Shown: positions 25,599 through 33,151 of the stretch, piece by piece | How positions within the stretch are numbered: the stretch's first letter is position 1 | Layout: every line of letters starts with the position of its first letter | Virus record (IMG/VR): IMGVR_UViG_3300009011_000012 | Location: 25,474-89,473 of that record | Source: a virus | Strand: one strand, 5' to 3' | DNA length: 64,000 bases | Translations under genes and position numbers: made by a program | Notes under the pieces: model-generated | Told to the model about the DNA's origin: nothing | The model's input: only the letters and a program-made list of their open reading frames with translations | Databases searched by the model: none

Positions 25599-25920
25599 TG
25601 CTTAACTCCGGCGCGTTGCCTGCGAAGTCACGGATGCGGTTACGTATCCATGCCTGATCGGGAAGAATGAGCGTTTTACCCGCAGGCATTTCTTCCATTT
25701 CAGATTCATGACCCACTAGCACGCGGAATACCCAGCGTAGGTCTGCATTTCCATAGGCACGGTAGGCTGCCAGATCAGATCGGTATGTTTCATCAATCTT
25801 TATCGTGTACTCAAAATTGTCAGATCGACGTTGGCTGACGCGGGCAATCAGCTCCTGGTGGAGTAGGGCGCGGAGAACGTCATCTTCAACATATCGGTCA
25901 TCGAGTCGGCTATAGCTCAC
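25591..25920 (-). CDS. Baseplate wedge protein, gp53-like
   Basis: 109 residues with a GTG start at 25920 preceded by GGGGGA. The pattern DLAAYRAYGNADLRWVFRVL then LPDQAWIRNRIRDF resembles T4 gp53-like wedge proteins ('R.D..AY.iYG...L.W.i') from memory. These join wedges around the hub. Overlaps the SWIM-like gene by 8 bp. Confidence 0.45.
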   Translation of the reverse strand: MSYSRLDDRYVEDDVLRALLHQELIARVSQRRSDNFEYTIKIDETYRSDLAAYRAYGNADLRWVFRVLVGHESEMEEMPAGKTLILPDQAWIRNRIRDFAGNAPELSNG

Positions 25921-25935
25921 TTATCCCCCTGAATG

Positions 25936-25961
25936 CAAAAAGACCGCAGAATGCGGCCTAA
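25936..25961 (-). terminator. Minus-strand terminator
   Basis: GGCCGCA / TGCGGTC stem with a TTC loop followed by five T when read on the minus strand. It follows the stop of the 217-residue gene. Confidence 0.7.
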
Positions 25962-25979
25962 TTGTCAGTGGTCTGTGAT

Positions 25980-26633
25980 TTATAGGATGTACGTATCGTC
26001 ATCTATGCGTCGGCCGGCAAGTGATTTTGGCTGCGATGTGGCGGCCTTTTTCTGTTCATGGCCAATGAGGGATAAGAAGGAAGCGACCAGCCCAGGCTCT
26101 TCTTGTTCAATGGTTACACCTGTCATCTGGCTTACGTAATCCGCGCTGGCCACGTTGTGATACACGGTCGCGAAGCAGCAAAGGATCATCAGGATGTGTT
26201 CTGGACGGATATCTTGCCAGTTGACGCGATAGACCTCTTCCCCATTGCCATTAAATTCGATATCGACGATGGAATCCGGTATTTCAAATGAGCCTTTGAG
26301 TCCTTTTGGTAGCGAGAGCATGCGCTGAAGCTTCAACTCCCTGTAACGCTCCATGCCAACGATGATTGCCGCTCTTCCGTCTAAATGCCGTGTTTTAAGC
26401 GTTACCTGGCTGGCACCGGTGCCCGCTGAAACTGTGGGAGTGATTTCATCCACCAGCACCTTGAATCTTTTTTCTCTTAACTTACGTATCGCCGCAGGAA
26501 TTTTTTCTTTCTGCTCGCGCGCTGAGATAGCCAACGGCTTTACTTCGTTAATCAGCAGCGCACCTTCTTTAAACACTGCCGTCATCAGCTGTGGTTTGCT
26601 GGTGGTAAGGCTAAATATCGCGATCTGTTCCAT
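25980..26633 (-). CDS. Hypothetical protein, possibly maturation-related
   Basis: 217 residues. N-terminal half is alpha/beta (IAIFSLTTSKPQLMTAVF, KRFKVLVDEITPTVSAGTG); then a segment EHILMILCCFATVYHNV. I do not recognise the family. It stands alone between two terminators, so it is its own transcription unit, with a dispersed-operator copy ~170 bp upstream. Confidence 0.45.
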   Translation of the reverse strand: MEQIAIFSLTTSKPQLMTAVFKEGALLINEVKPLAISAREQKEKIPAAIRKLREKRFKVLVDEITPTVSAGTGASQVTLKTRHLDGRAAIIVGMERYRELKLQRMLSLPKGLKGSFEIPDSIVDIEFNGNGEEVYRVNWQDIRPEHILMILCCFATVYHNVASADYVSQMTGVTIEQEEPGLVASFLSLIGHEQKKAATSQPKSLAGRRIDDDTYIL

Positions 26634-26653
26634 AAACTCCCCGGTATCAGATA

Positions 26654-26679
26654 CAAAAAAAGCCGCTCTGAGGCGGCTT
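26654..26679 (-). terminator. Hairpin terminator before the 217-residue gene
   Basis: AGCCGC / GCGGCT stem with seven T on the minus side and TTGTTT on the plus side. It would stop minus-strand transcription entering from the 26.7-26.9 kb region. Confidence 0.6.
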
Positions 26680-26800
26680 GTTTCGGCGCTAGGGCTCCCA
26701 ACCGCGCTTCGGCAGAAAGTTAGTCGTCAAAAGAACCCTCAACGGGAACCTTAGCGCGAATGAAGTATTGCCAGTTTGTGAAATTGATATCAAATATTTT

Positions 26801-26812
26801 TGTTAGAAAATT
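26801..26812 (-). promoter_or_regulatory. Dispersed operator copy
   Basis: AATTTTCTAACA on the minus strand in the 318-bp gap 26634-26951. Apart from this, a terminator and the promoter of the exported-protein gene, the gap holds a short minus-strand open stretch (ending VPVEGSFDD at about 26719) with no usable start codon, perhaps a gene remnant. Confidence 0.55.
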
Positions 26813-26951
26813 GGAATTATGTGCTTCTTGCGTTTCAGTTATTAATGCGCCAACTCACTGATATAACGAGGAATATCATTGGAGATTGATCTCTTTTTCT
26901 GCAGTTGAATTGATACTATGAAGCCTTACATACAACGATAAGGCCCTAATA

Positions 26952-27785
26952 ATGAGAATAAAACTTCTTGTTGCGCTTTCTGCATCAGTGCTTTTTGGTG
27001 CATTTTCGGCTATCTCCTTTGCGCAAGCGTTACCGGCAAACCCGCACGCCGGGAGGCTGGTTCTCAACAAAATCCCCGGCAACTATACACAGTCTCAGAT
27101 TCTGGAATTCTGTTCGTCAAATGACGTACCGTTAAAGCCGGTTGGGCCGCTGCAGGGCTCTAATGAATTCTGCGTAATGGCGTTCTCCGCTCACTTAACG
27201 GATACGGCGATCGCCGCGATCGGCTATTCCACTCAGGACACCATTTCAAAGATTGCTAAGGACTACGGTATCTCATACCAGCGCGCGGGACTGGGTGATG
27301 TCCTTCTGCCATTCAGTGGACTGGCGTCGTTCCCCGAGGGGCAGGATTTTCTTGTTAGCCAGAGCATGATGCGCACCGGCGACAGGTCATTATTTAATAA
27401 AACGCCTGCTATTGAGGGTCACGTCGCCGCTGGGGGAAGTGTTCAGGCAACTGCGAACCTGGCCGTTGAATGCGGTAAATACAGCATCAAAATATACCCT
27501 GGCGCTATCTTCCTTAACGGCAACAAAATGGACTATCCCAAGAAGCAAACTGAATCCGATGTAAGTAATTACTTCTTCCAAGAGTTCGCTGAAATGGGGG
27601 GGACCTATACGCTTTATTCTCTCGATATTCCTGCTCGGGGTGGAATGACATTATCTCACCAATGGCAAGATGCCGACGGCAATGCGTTGCGTGATGTTAA
27701 AACGGAGAAGTGTGGCACCTTCAAATCGTTCTCCGGGGAACAACCCAACAAGCAATCTACCCTAGAGCGTCAACAAGCGGGGTAA
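26952..27785 (+). CDS. Exported protein of unknown function
   Basis: 277 residues with a clear Sec signal peptide (KLLVALSASVLFGAFSAISF then AQA, cleavage near residue 26). The mature part has five or six Cys (for example LEFCSSNDVP, NEFCVMAFSA, VECGKYSI, EKCGTFKSF) that could form disulphides in the periplasm. It is transcribed alone, against its neighbours, with its own terminator. That setting suits a lysogenic-conversion gene acting on the envelope. No family recognised. Confidence 0.6.
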   Translation: MRIKLLVALSASVLFGAFSAISFAQALPANPHAGRLVLNKIPGNYTQSQILEFCSSNDVPLKPVGPLQGSNEFCVMAFSAHLTDTAIAAIGYSTQDTISKIAKDYGISYQRAGLGDVLLPFSGLASFPEGQDFLVSQSMMRTGDRSLFNKTPAIEGHVAAGGSVQATANLAVECGKYSIKIYPGAIFLNGNKMDYPKKQTESDVSNYFFQEFAEMGGTYTLYSLDIPARGGMTLSHQWQDADGNALRDVKTEKCGTFKSFSGEQPNKQSTLERQQAG

Positions 27786-27793
27786 AGGGTGTT

Positions 27794-27820
27794 AAAAAGC
27801 CGCCTGGTGGCGGCTTGTTT
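27794..27820 (+). terminator. Terminator of the exported-protein gene
   Basis: AGCCGCC, TGGT loop, GGCGGCT, then TGTTT, with a leading A run. Also usable from the opposite strand. Confidence 0.75.
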
Positions 27821-27837
27821 CGACTGTGGGGCCAGCG

Positions 27838-28014
27838 TCAAGCGGCCTTTCTCTTTCGGGTAGGGCGCTGCGATAATTTGCAGGCATAGGCCATAACTTT
27901 CTGCTTCACTTCATTCAGCGCACCGGACACGTGATCTTTGCCAAGCGTAGCCGTCCAGTCGTAGCAGCCACCAGTGCTGTTCTTAATGTTGAACTTGAGA
28001 TATCTAACAACCAT
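27838..28014 (-). CDS. Small basic protein downstream of icd-like gene
   Basis: 58 residues, MVVRYLKFNIKNSTGGCYDW at the start, ending in a basic tail (QRPTRKRKAA). The ATG at 28014 has GGAG nine bases upstream. It lies 44 bp after the icd-like gene on the same strand and probably shares its transcript, in the place where P1 has ant. It is far too short to be Ant and looks unrelated. Confidence 0.55.
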   Translation of the reverse strand: MVVRYLKFNIKNSTGGCYDWTATLGKDHVSGALNEVKQKVMAYACKLSQRPTRKRKAA

Positions 28015-28058
28015 CAGCTTAACTCCATATGAGCTGGTGGAGCGCCACCAGCAACAAA

Positions 28059-28244
28059 TCAGTGACGAATACAGCCCGCGAAAAAACAGATGTGAGTAGG
28101 GGCCAGCAAGCGGCGCGCTTCACGCTCAGTTTCAGCTTCGATATGAAAGGTCTGGGGCTTAATCTCTTTCTGCATGCGCGGCTGCGCGGCGAAGATCCAG
28201 GTCGGCGGACGTTTGTCCGATTGGGTATTTGCGAAGATATTCAT
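28059..28244 (-). CDS. Icd-like host cell division inhibitor
   Basis: 61 residues from the ATG at 28244, which has AGGAG five bases upstream. The pattern TWIFAAQPRMQKE, then FHIEAETEREARRLLAPTHI and CFFAGCI, matches the Icd-like family ('F.FAAI.R......R..I.A..E.EARR.LA....L.FAGR'). P1 Icd is encoded behind the c4 antisense RNA and blocks division when c4 fails. Here too a C4-like RNA lies immediately upstream, so translation is probably silenced in lysogens. Confidence 0.75.
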   Translation of the reverse strand: MNIFANTQSDKRPPTWIFAAQPRMQKEIKPQTFHIEAETEREARRLLAPTHICFFAGCIRH

Positions 28245-28257
28245 TGTGGCTCCTGTT

Positions 28258-28395
28258 GTTCCAGAAGTCACACCTAACGTTCCAGGGCTAAGTGTGACAT
28301 GGTTAAGGCTGGAACACCGGGAAGCCTACAACCGGGGGCTTTCGCCTCCTTAACCACGTCACGGCGCACATGATACGCAAGTGAATGGTTATTGT
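28258..28395 (-). ncRNA. c4: C4-like antisense RNA (immI)
   Basis: The leader of the icd-like gene folds strongly. GAGGCGAAAGCCCCC makes a hairpin, GTGGTTAAGG pairs with CCTTAACCAT, and CACACTTAG pairs with the later GGTGTGA. GTTCCAGCC (near 28309-28316) is complementary to CTGGAAC, which recurs at 28280 and immediately before the icd AGGAG at 28258. In P1/P7 the c4 RNA is cut from this transcript and pairs with two such sites to block translation of icd/ant. The layout matches. Confidence 0.7.
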
Positions 28396-28450
28396 CTTCC
28401 CGATGCTCCTAATTTATTGGCAAAAACTTTATCGCATTGCCAATATGCAC

Positions 28451-28498
28451 AATGTACACACCCAATTTATTACAGTCAATATATTATGTTAGAAAATT
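28451..28498 (-). promoter_or_regulatory. Promoter of the c4-icd unit with nearby operator
   Basis: On the minus strand TTGACT (28479-28474), 17 bp, TACATT (28456-28451) is a strong promoter for the C4-like RNA. The dispersed operator AATTTTCTAACA (28498-28487) lies just upstream, inside the last codons of ref. Confidence 0.65.
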
Positions 28499-29095
28499 GC
28501 ATTGTTCATAAACAATAGCCAGCAATGCAGCCTCAGAAGCATTAAGGCGGGTAAACTCACTCTTGCCGCCGGTAATCCCATCTGCATGAACCGGGACGAG
28601 CCAAGGGTGTTTGTGCCTCATCTCTATTGGCGCGGCGTACTGGTGATGCCAATTGCATAGAGGGAGCACTTTCTTATGTGCGTCTGGCGCGGTACGGCCA
28701 TCAATATGGTGTAGGACAATAACTGGGCTATATACTCCGTGCAGCGCACATGCAGCACATGGAAGCTTTGCGATCGCTTCCTGGTAGCGCTTCTCCTCTG
28801 CCGTGGGCGAACGACCTTTCAGACCTCGCGAAGAAGAACGACGCGGGGACGACATAGCTTGCGTCTGAATGGACGCCTTTTCCCTGGCTTTCTCCCGTGC
28901 CTTGTGCAACTTCTCCCGACACTTATCCCTGTATTCCGGGCTGGCAATTTTCTCCCTGTGTTTCTTCAAAGCTCTATCTGCAGCGGCTCGCTTTTTTTCT
29001 TGTTGCTGTGCCAGCCAGGCAGGATCTGCAAGCTTGAGTTTCATTTTCGCGCGCTGCTTTTCTCTCTGTTTTTCCCACTGCGTTTGCTCTGCCAT
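28484..29095 (-). CDS. ref: Ref, RecA-dependent HNH endonuclease
   Basis: 203 residues (P1 Ref 186). The basic N-terminal ~100 residues are Lys/Arg-rich and bind DNA and RecA. The C-terminal HNH-like domain is well conserved with P1 Ref as I recall it: RGLKGRSPTAEEKRYQEA, LPCAACALHG, LHHIDGRTAPDAHKKVLPLC, NWHHQYAAP and VPVHADGITGGKSEFT. Ref cuts displaced strands at RecA D-loops and stimulates recombination of short homologies. In P1 it is C1-repressed; here a dispersed operator lies 65 bp upstream. Confidence 0.93.
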   Translation of the reverse strand: MAEQTQWEKQREKQRAKMKLKLADPAWLAQQQEKKRAAADRALKKHREKIASPEYRDKCREKLHKAREKAREKASIQTQAMSSPRRSSSRGLKGRSPTAEEKRYQEAIAKLPCAACALHGVYSPVIVLHHIDGRTAPDAHKKVLPLCNWHHQYAAPIEMRHKHPWLVPVHADGITGGKSEFTRLNASEAALLAIVYEQCNFLT

Positions 29096-29159
29096 TCCTT
29101 ATCCCGGTTATCAATATCCAGACCGATATGATGGATCAGAATTTAAATATTAAAAATAG

Positions 29160-29174
29160 ATTTTCTAACATAAA
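29160..29174 (+). promoter_or_regulatory. Dispersed operator between ref and the 29.2 kb operon
   Basis: ATTTTCTAACATAAA, one of the best copies. It lies between divergent units (ref on minus, small genes on plus) and could control both. A TAACAT -10-like word is inside it. Confidence 0.65.
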
Positions 29175-29220
29175 AGATAATTTGATATGATTTTAATCCG
29201 ATTCGAACAGAGGGTTAGTC

Positions 29221-29373
29221 ATGCTCATAGCAATCCATGCCTTCCTAAACAGTCTCGCAGGAGCCTCGCTGTATCAGCTGGAGTTGATCTATAGCCTGTC
29301 TGCGGTTGAGGCGTGTTTTGAGCTGTATGTATTGGTCATGGCCGCGCTCGCAATTAAAGGAAAACTACGATGA
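29221..29373 (+). CDS. Small hydrophobic peptide heading an early operon
   Basis: 50 residues (MLIAIHAFLNSLAGASLYQL at the start), ATG at 29221 with GAGGG six bases upstream. Helical and rather hydrophobic but with Glu in the middle, so amphipathic rather than a clear membrane span. Its stop overlaps the next start (ATGA), supporting real translation. Function unknown. Confidence 0.5.
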   Translation: MLIAIHAFLNSLAGASLYQLELIYSLSAVEACFELYVLVMAALAIKGKLR

Positions 29374-29612
29374 ACACCCAGCAAACAGTTTTAACCACGA
29401 ACTTAGTTAGTCGCGTTGAAGGTGAGGTGGCTTGTATCTGCCCTCACTGCAAGCGACCGGCCTTCTTATCCGCCTCCCGACTCAATGATGTTCGCGGCGA
29501 ACAGTTCAAACATAGTGATGTGGTTAATCTCAGGACACGGGCACGTTGCAATGGGGTTTTTGAGGTTAGCAGCACGGCAAAATACGACGGTTCTCTCTTC
29601 AACGTTGCTTAA
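29370..29612 (+). CDS. Small zinc-ribbon-like protein
   Basis: 80 residues with CICPHCKRPAFLS near residue 22 and a later RARCNGVF; a one-knuckle zinc-ribbon-like pattern. Part of a tight operon with overlapping or closely spaced genes on both sides. No named family. Confidence 0.5.
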   Translation: MNTQQTVLTTNLVSRVEGEVACICPHCKRPAFLSASRLNDVRGEQFKHSDVVNLRTRARCNGVFEVSSTAKYDGSLFNVA

Positions 29613-29626
29613 TAGGAGACTCATAT

Positions 29627-29803
29627 ATGGCAGATTTCGCGTCGACTAAACACACAGCCACCTTTGAGGAATGGCACGAACAACTGATGGATTACGCTGA
29701 TTTACGTGGTGGAAGCGCAGCTGATGCAGATGTCTGGCGAGAAGACTACGAGGCAGGAAAAACGCCGGTAGCAGCTTACTGTGACGAGTGGGGCGAAGAT
29801 TAA
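29627..29803 (+). CDS. Small acidic protein
   Basis: 58 residues, very acidic (FEEWHEQLMDYADLRGG, DADVWREDYEAGKTP). AGGAG precedes the ATG at 29627 and its stop overlaps the next start (TAATG). Small acidic proteins in such operons are sometimes DNA mimics that block restriction or host nucleases, but nothing here proves that. Confidence 0.5.
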   Translation: MADFASTKHTATFEEWHEQLMDYADLRGGSAADADVWREDYEAGKTPVAAYCDEWGED

Positions 29804-30096
29804 TGTCCGACCTCCAGTTAGCCGTTAAGGGGGTTTATTTTGACGCAATGCAAACAGGGGAGAAGGTGGAAGAATACCGCCTGGTTAGCCCTTACTGGAT
29901 TAATCGGTTGATGTCGGGATTTAAACAACGGAAGTATGACCGCCTGATCATTACCCGGGGCTACCCAAAGCGTGATGACCTCAGCAAGCGGATTGTTGTT
30001 CCGTATAACGGTTATGAAATTAAGGTCATCACACATGAGCATTTCGGCCCCGACCCGGTGAAAGTCTTTGCGATTAAGGTAAACCTACAACCTTAA
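29803..30096 (+). CDS. ASCH-domain protein
   Basis: 97 residues from the ATG at 29803. LAVKGVYFDAMQTGEKVEEY and DRLIITRGYPKRDD match the small ASCH (PUA-like) fold, whose E-x-R/K motif binds RNA or modified bases. Some members hydrolyse acetylated cytidine. Phages often carry such genes; the substrate here is unknown. Followed by a GC hairpin at 30111-30131. Confidence 0.65.
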   Translation: MSDLQLAVKGVYFDAMQTGEKVEEYRLVSPYWINRLMSGFKQRKYDRLIITRGYPKRDDLSKRIVVPYNGYEIKVITHEHFGPDPVKVFAIKVNLQP

Positions 30097-30174
30097 CTAC
30101 CCGCCTCACAACCATCCGGTAGCTCCGGATGGCCCCTTCTGCGCACGTCGTGCATATTTATTTCCTCTCAACTA

Positions 30175-30203
30175 TTGAAAGTGATTTTCTAACACATTAT
30201 ATT
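30175..30203 (+). promoter_or_regulatory. Promoter with operator in the spacer
   Basis: TTGAAA (30175-30180), 17 bp, TATATT (30198-30203). The spacer contains GATTTTCTAACACAT, the dispersed operator. A repressor bound here would cover the promoter of the 30.2-34.3 kb operon. Confidence 0.7.
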
Positions 30204-30235
30204 TTTAACCGGAACAAATTGAAGCCGAGTTAAAT

Positions 30236-31231
30236 ATGAGTGCAATCATCACCCCCTTCGTACAAAAAGAAACCGGCGTTGCTGTGTTCTCTGTGGACTC
30301 AGCCACCAGCAACATGATCAAGAGCGCTGAACGGTTTCTGTTAACCCCATTGCCAAAAGAGCAGGGAAAAGACACTCCTGACGGGTTTGTCGATCTGAAC
30401 TACTCGCTGGTGGCCAATGAAACGCTAAAGCCATTTTTTGAAAGTGAACGCGTATTCGACTCCCTTGGCGGTCAACCCTCTGTTATGGACTGGGTGCAAC
30501 GCAGTGTGCATACCTGCCAGGCAGAAAGTCGGGAGGATTGTGATAACCAACTAACTACGCATTTTCACAACGGCTCTGCTGTGCGTTTGTGCTGGTATCA
30601 CGACAATGAATATTTGATGCGGGGCTATAACCGTCTCAATGATGTTTTTCAGCGGAATCGCGCCAATTGGATCATGTCATGGGCGAACAGCGAAATGAGG
30701 CTGGAGCCCGGCCGTGACATTAGCCTCATCGAATTAACGTTTTGGGCACTGCGTCGCGGATTCAAAGACCAGCTACCCCAAGAGGCTGGACGCATCGCCC
30801 TCTGCAAGCCAGTAGAAGAGTTCACGACAGGCACCATGCGTGAATCCGATATCGTTTGGACCTATGGAGTCAATGAGCTGGTGGAGCAGCTGGCGGACAA
30901 GATTACAGAAATTGACGTTGATGAAGAATCCGGCTTGCTCTACATGGCCAGACCAAAAATCCAGTTGGGAAAAAGCGCAGCCTATCGCCGGTTTATCGTC
31001 TCCCGCCCCTGTGTAGGTTGCTCTGGTGAGGTTAATCGCCCCTTCATGTACCGCGCACGCGGTTTAAACGAACACGACCGTTGGTGTGTGCCCCTTTGTG
31101 ATAAATGCGCCCACGACGCCGCTCAGGACGTCAGGGGATGGGAAGCCGCACACGGCAAGCGTCTCTATGTTCTCGCTAACCAGATATTCGACTTTGCCAT
31201 CGAGCATGGCGTGATCAACTTCAATAACTGA
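30236..31231 (+). CDS. DUF968-like protein, possible HNH nuclease
   Basis: 331 residues. The C-terminal ~80 residues carry RPCVGCSGEVNRPFMYRARG, then WCVPLCDKCAHDAAQDVRGW, which fits the DUF968 family of phage proteins with an HNH-like Cys/His metal site. The N-terminal ~230 residues are not recognised. It heads a large early operon under an operator-controlled promoter. A role in recombination or replication is likely for this family but is inferred. Confidence 0.6.
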   Translation: MSAIITPFVQKETGVAVFSVDSATSNMIKSAERFLLTPLPKEQGKDTPDGFVDLNYSLVANETLKPFFESERVFDSLGGQPSVMDWVQRSVHTCQAESREDCDNQLTTHFHNGSAVRLCWYHDNEYLMRGYNRLNDVFQRNRANWIMSWANSEMRLEPGRDISLIELTFWALRRGFKDQLPQEAGRIALCKPVEEFTTGTMRESDIVWTYGVNELVEQLADKITEIDVDEESGLLYMARPKIQLGKSAAYRRFIVSRPCVGCSGEVNRPFMYRARGLNEHDRWCVPLCDKCAHDAAQDVRGWEAAHGKRLYVLANQIFDFAIEHGVINFNN

Positions 31232-31240
31232 GGGATCAGT

Positions 31241-31879
31241 ATGCACCAGCGTTTTTACATGATGTGCTTGCGGGAAACTGTGGGCACGAATGCTTCATTC
31301 CATCGCAAAGATGGCCATGGCTACAGTAGCGATATCGATGCCGCCCATGTCTACACACTGAGCGAAGCGCAAAACAACTGGGAGAAAGGGAGGAGTATCG
31401 ATCTGCCTATCTCAGCTGAGTGCGTAGATGCTCTGGCCGTTTGGCACGTAGACCACCAGCTAATTCCACATGAGACGGTGGAAGAAGAGGGCTGTAGTCA
31501 ATACGTGGCCTTTCTTAAAGGGGAGTGGGACGGAAATGATGTGTACTGGCTTGCAGGTACCGAGCGGCCTACTACCGATTTCAGCAAAGCCTATATCCAT
31601 CCGTTCCCGGTGACATCGAGTGAAGGAGTGGTATGGCTTCCTTATCATCTCGTTGCGGCAGTAAAAAGACGCACTTTCAATATCCACCTCTTGGACCGCC
31701 GCAAGATGATTCAGGCTCCAGGCTTGCGCATGCCCAAATGGCTGAAGCTTCAAAAACGTCGGCACCAGAATTCATCCGGCAAGGTTCGTTGGAATTGCCC
31801 CAGCTGCGGCCGTATCTCCTGGCAATTGAATCCCTATGACTTTGACGGTTGCTCAAACCTCAGCTGCAGGGGGACGTGA
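31241..31879 (+). CDS. Early protein with C-terminal zinc ribbon
   Basis: 212 residues. N-terminal YMMCLRETVGTNASFH and an alpha/beta middle; at the end WNCPSCGRISWQLNPYDFDG with CSNLSCRGT gives four Cys in two pairs (zinc ribbon). GAGGGA precedes the ATG at 31241. Its stop overlaps the next gene (TGATG). Unknown function. Confidence 0.5.
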   Translation: MHQRFYMMCLRETVGTNASFHRKDGHGYSSDIDAAHVYTLSEAQNNWEKGRSIDLPISAECVDALAVWHVDHQLIPHETVEEEGCSQYVAFLKGEWDGNDVYWLAGTERPTTDFSKAYIHPFPVTSSEGVVWLPYHLVAAVKRRTFNIHLLDRRKMIQAPGLRMPKWLKLQKRRHQNSSGKVRWNCPSCGRISWQLNPYDFDGCSNLSCRGT

Positions 31880-32190
31880 TGGCCAGCGCCAATCTTTGGG
31901 CGATCGTCCGGACGATTCAACGCGACGGGGAGATCACCCCACGAAAGGTGTGCCGTTTGCTGGGCTGCTCCAGCAAAAAGGCAAGCCGCATGCTTGAGCA
32001 CTTGGTGTCAGCTGGTGCTGTTAAGAACGTTGGCCAACGCGGTCACCCAGTGTTCAGGATGCGGCCAGGCGGGGAAACAAAAATTAAGCCAATGCTGGTG
32101 GCACGCGAGCTACCCAGCATCACAGAGATTTGCCGCAAGAACTGGCGCGGCTATCAAATTCACAAAATCATCGGGAGTACGAGAGCATGA
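31879..32190 (+). CDS. Winged-helix DNA-binding protein
   Basis: 103 residues from the ATG at 31879. LWAIVRTIQRDGEITPRKVC, then LLGCSSKKASRMLEHLVSAG and VKNVGQRGHPVFRM is a clear winged helix: two helices, recognition helix and wing. Probably a small regulator of the early operon. Coupled to both neighbours by overlaps. Confidence 0.65.
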   Translation: MASANLWAIVRTIQRDGEITPRKVCRLLGCSSKKASRMLEHLVSAGAVKNVGQRGHPVFRMRPGGETKIKPMLVARELPSITEICRKNWRGYQIHKIIGSTRA

Positions 32191-32603
32191 CACCCAATAT
32201 ACAGGCGTACCGCGCTGACGGTGGCGATATTGGCACTGACCGCATTAAAGAGATAGCCAATAACCCATACGGTGACGAAGAGAAATGCTGGCTAGCTAAG
32301 CGCGTGCTGGCACTGCTGGATGAACTGGAAGCCAAAGACAAAGCATGGTCCGCACAGGACAACCATATCAACCAGCAGGCTGACCGAATTGAATCGCTGG
32401 AGAAGAAGAATGGCGATCTGGGCAGAGCGCTTGGAGCAGCAGAGAAGCGGACTGCTGAGCTGCAGGCGCGGGATATCACCATCAAACAGCATGCACAGGC
32501 TTTATTTGAGGCAATCGCAAACCCGTCTGACCATTACGTACCTGCATACGCCCGGTGTTTAAGAGAAGCGCTGAATGGCACTAGCACCGGTAAAGGAGAG
32601 TGA
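32187..32603 (+). CDS. Ea22-like coiled-coil early protein
   Basis: 138 residues. N-terminal DRIKEIANNPYGDEEKCWL is typical of lambdoid Ea22-like early proteins, then a coiled coil (QADRIESLEKKNGDLGRAL) and a C-terminal YVPAYARCLREAL helix. Such mosaic genes vary between phages and are non-essential in the laboratory. Function unknown. Confidence 0.55.
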   Translation: MTPNIQAYRADGGDIGTDRIKEIANNPYGDEEKCWLAKRVLALLDELEAKDKAWSAQDNHINQQADRIESLEKKNGDLGRALGAAEKRTAELQARDITIKQHAQALFEAIANPSDHYVPAYARCLREALNGTSTGKGE

Positions 32604-32605
32604 GC

Positions 32606-32893
32606 ATGGCTACTTTGCAGGAGTTAATCGACCTGACGCCGGAACAGGAAAAAGCCTGGAAACGTCTTGAGAAAGCAGTGAAGGATTTCAGAGCCGCAGG
32701 AGGCAAGTTCTATAGCGTTCTGGACACTTTGAGCGCCTACAACGGTGAGCACGTTTACTGCATTGATAACGATACGGGATATCACACCGCAAGCGTCTAC
32801 ATGCCGAGCATTGATGCACCAGGGCTAACCAGTTGGGCCGATGATTGGCATGGCATAACGCTGAAAGATGGCGTTGAAGTGGATGAGGACTAA
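32606..32893 (+). CDS. Small hypothetical early protein
   Basis: 95 residues (ATG at 32606; an upstream GTG two codons earlier also has GGAGAG before it). Helical start (LTPEQEKAWKRLEKAVKDF), beta-rich end (DDWHGITLKDGVEVDED). Part of the tight early operon. Not recognised. Confidence 0.5.
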   Translation: MATLQELIDLTPEQEKAWKRLEKAVKDFRAAGGKFYSVLDTLSAYNGEHVYCIDNDTGYHTASVYMPSIDAPGLTSWADDWHGITLKDGVEVDED

Positions 32894-32896
32894 CCC

Positions 32897-33151
32897 ATGA
32901 GCACTATTACCAGCGAATTCACCATAGAGCAGATAAAGGCGCTAATTTCAGAGGCTGAAGAATGGGCTGAAATTTACGAACATCCGATTCACGATAAGCC
33001 TCAAAGGGATTTCTTCGAAGGCATGGCGCGAGCAATGACCGCTTATCTTGCGGTATTAACCACCGAGCCTGCGAAATGTGGGCATATCGATCTTGATTGC
33101 GATGACGGCAAGGCTGTTTGTCTGCATTGCGGCAAAACGTGGGAGGTCTAA
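32897..33151 (+). CDS. Small early protein with Cys/His cluster
   Basis: 84 residues; a helical N-terminal part (QRDFFEGMARAMTAYLAV) and a C-terminal AKCGHIDLDCDDGKAVCLHC pattern with four Cys and two His, consistent with a zinc site. Adjacent stop/start with the next gene. Confidence 0.5.
   Translation: MSTITSEFTIEQIKALISEAEEWAEIYEHPIHDKPQRDFFEGMARAMTAYLAVLTTEPAKCGHIDLDCDDGKAVCLHCGKTWEV

Noticed and set aside
26719-26800. Minus-strand open stretch ending in VPVEGSFDD
   Set aside because: It reads like a gene end, but upstream in frame there is no ATG, GTG or TTG before a stop. At most a remnant.
28033-28052. Hairpin from adjacent inverted Chi octamers as a terminator after icd
   Set aside because: Two Chi sites facing each other form the symmetry, there is no T-tract, and a further gene follows on the same strand.
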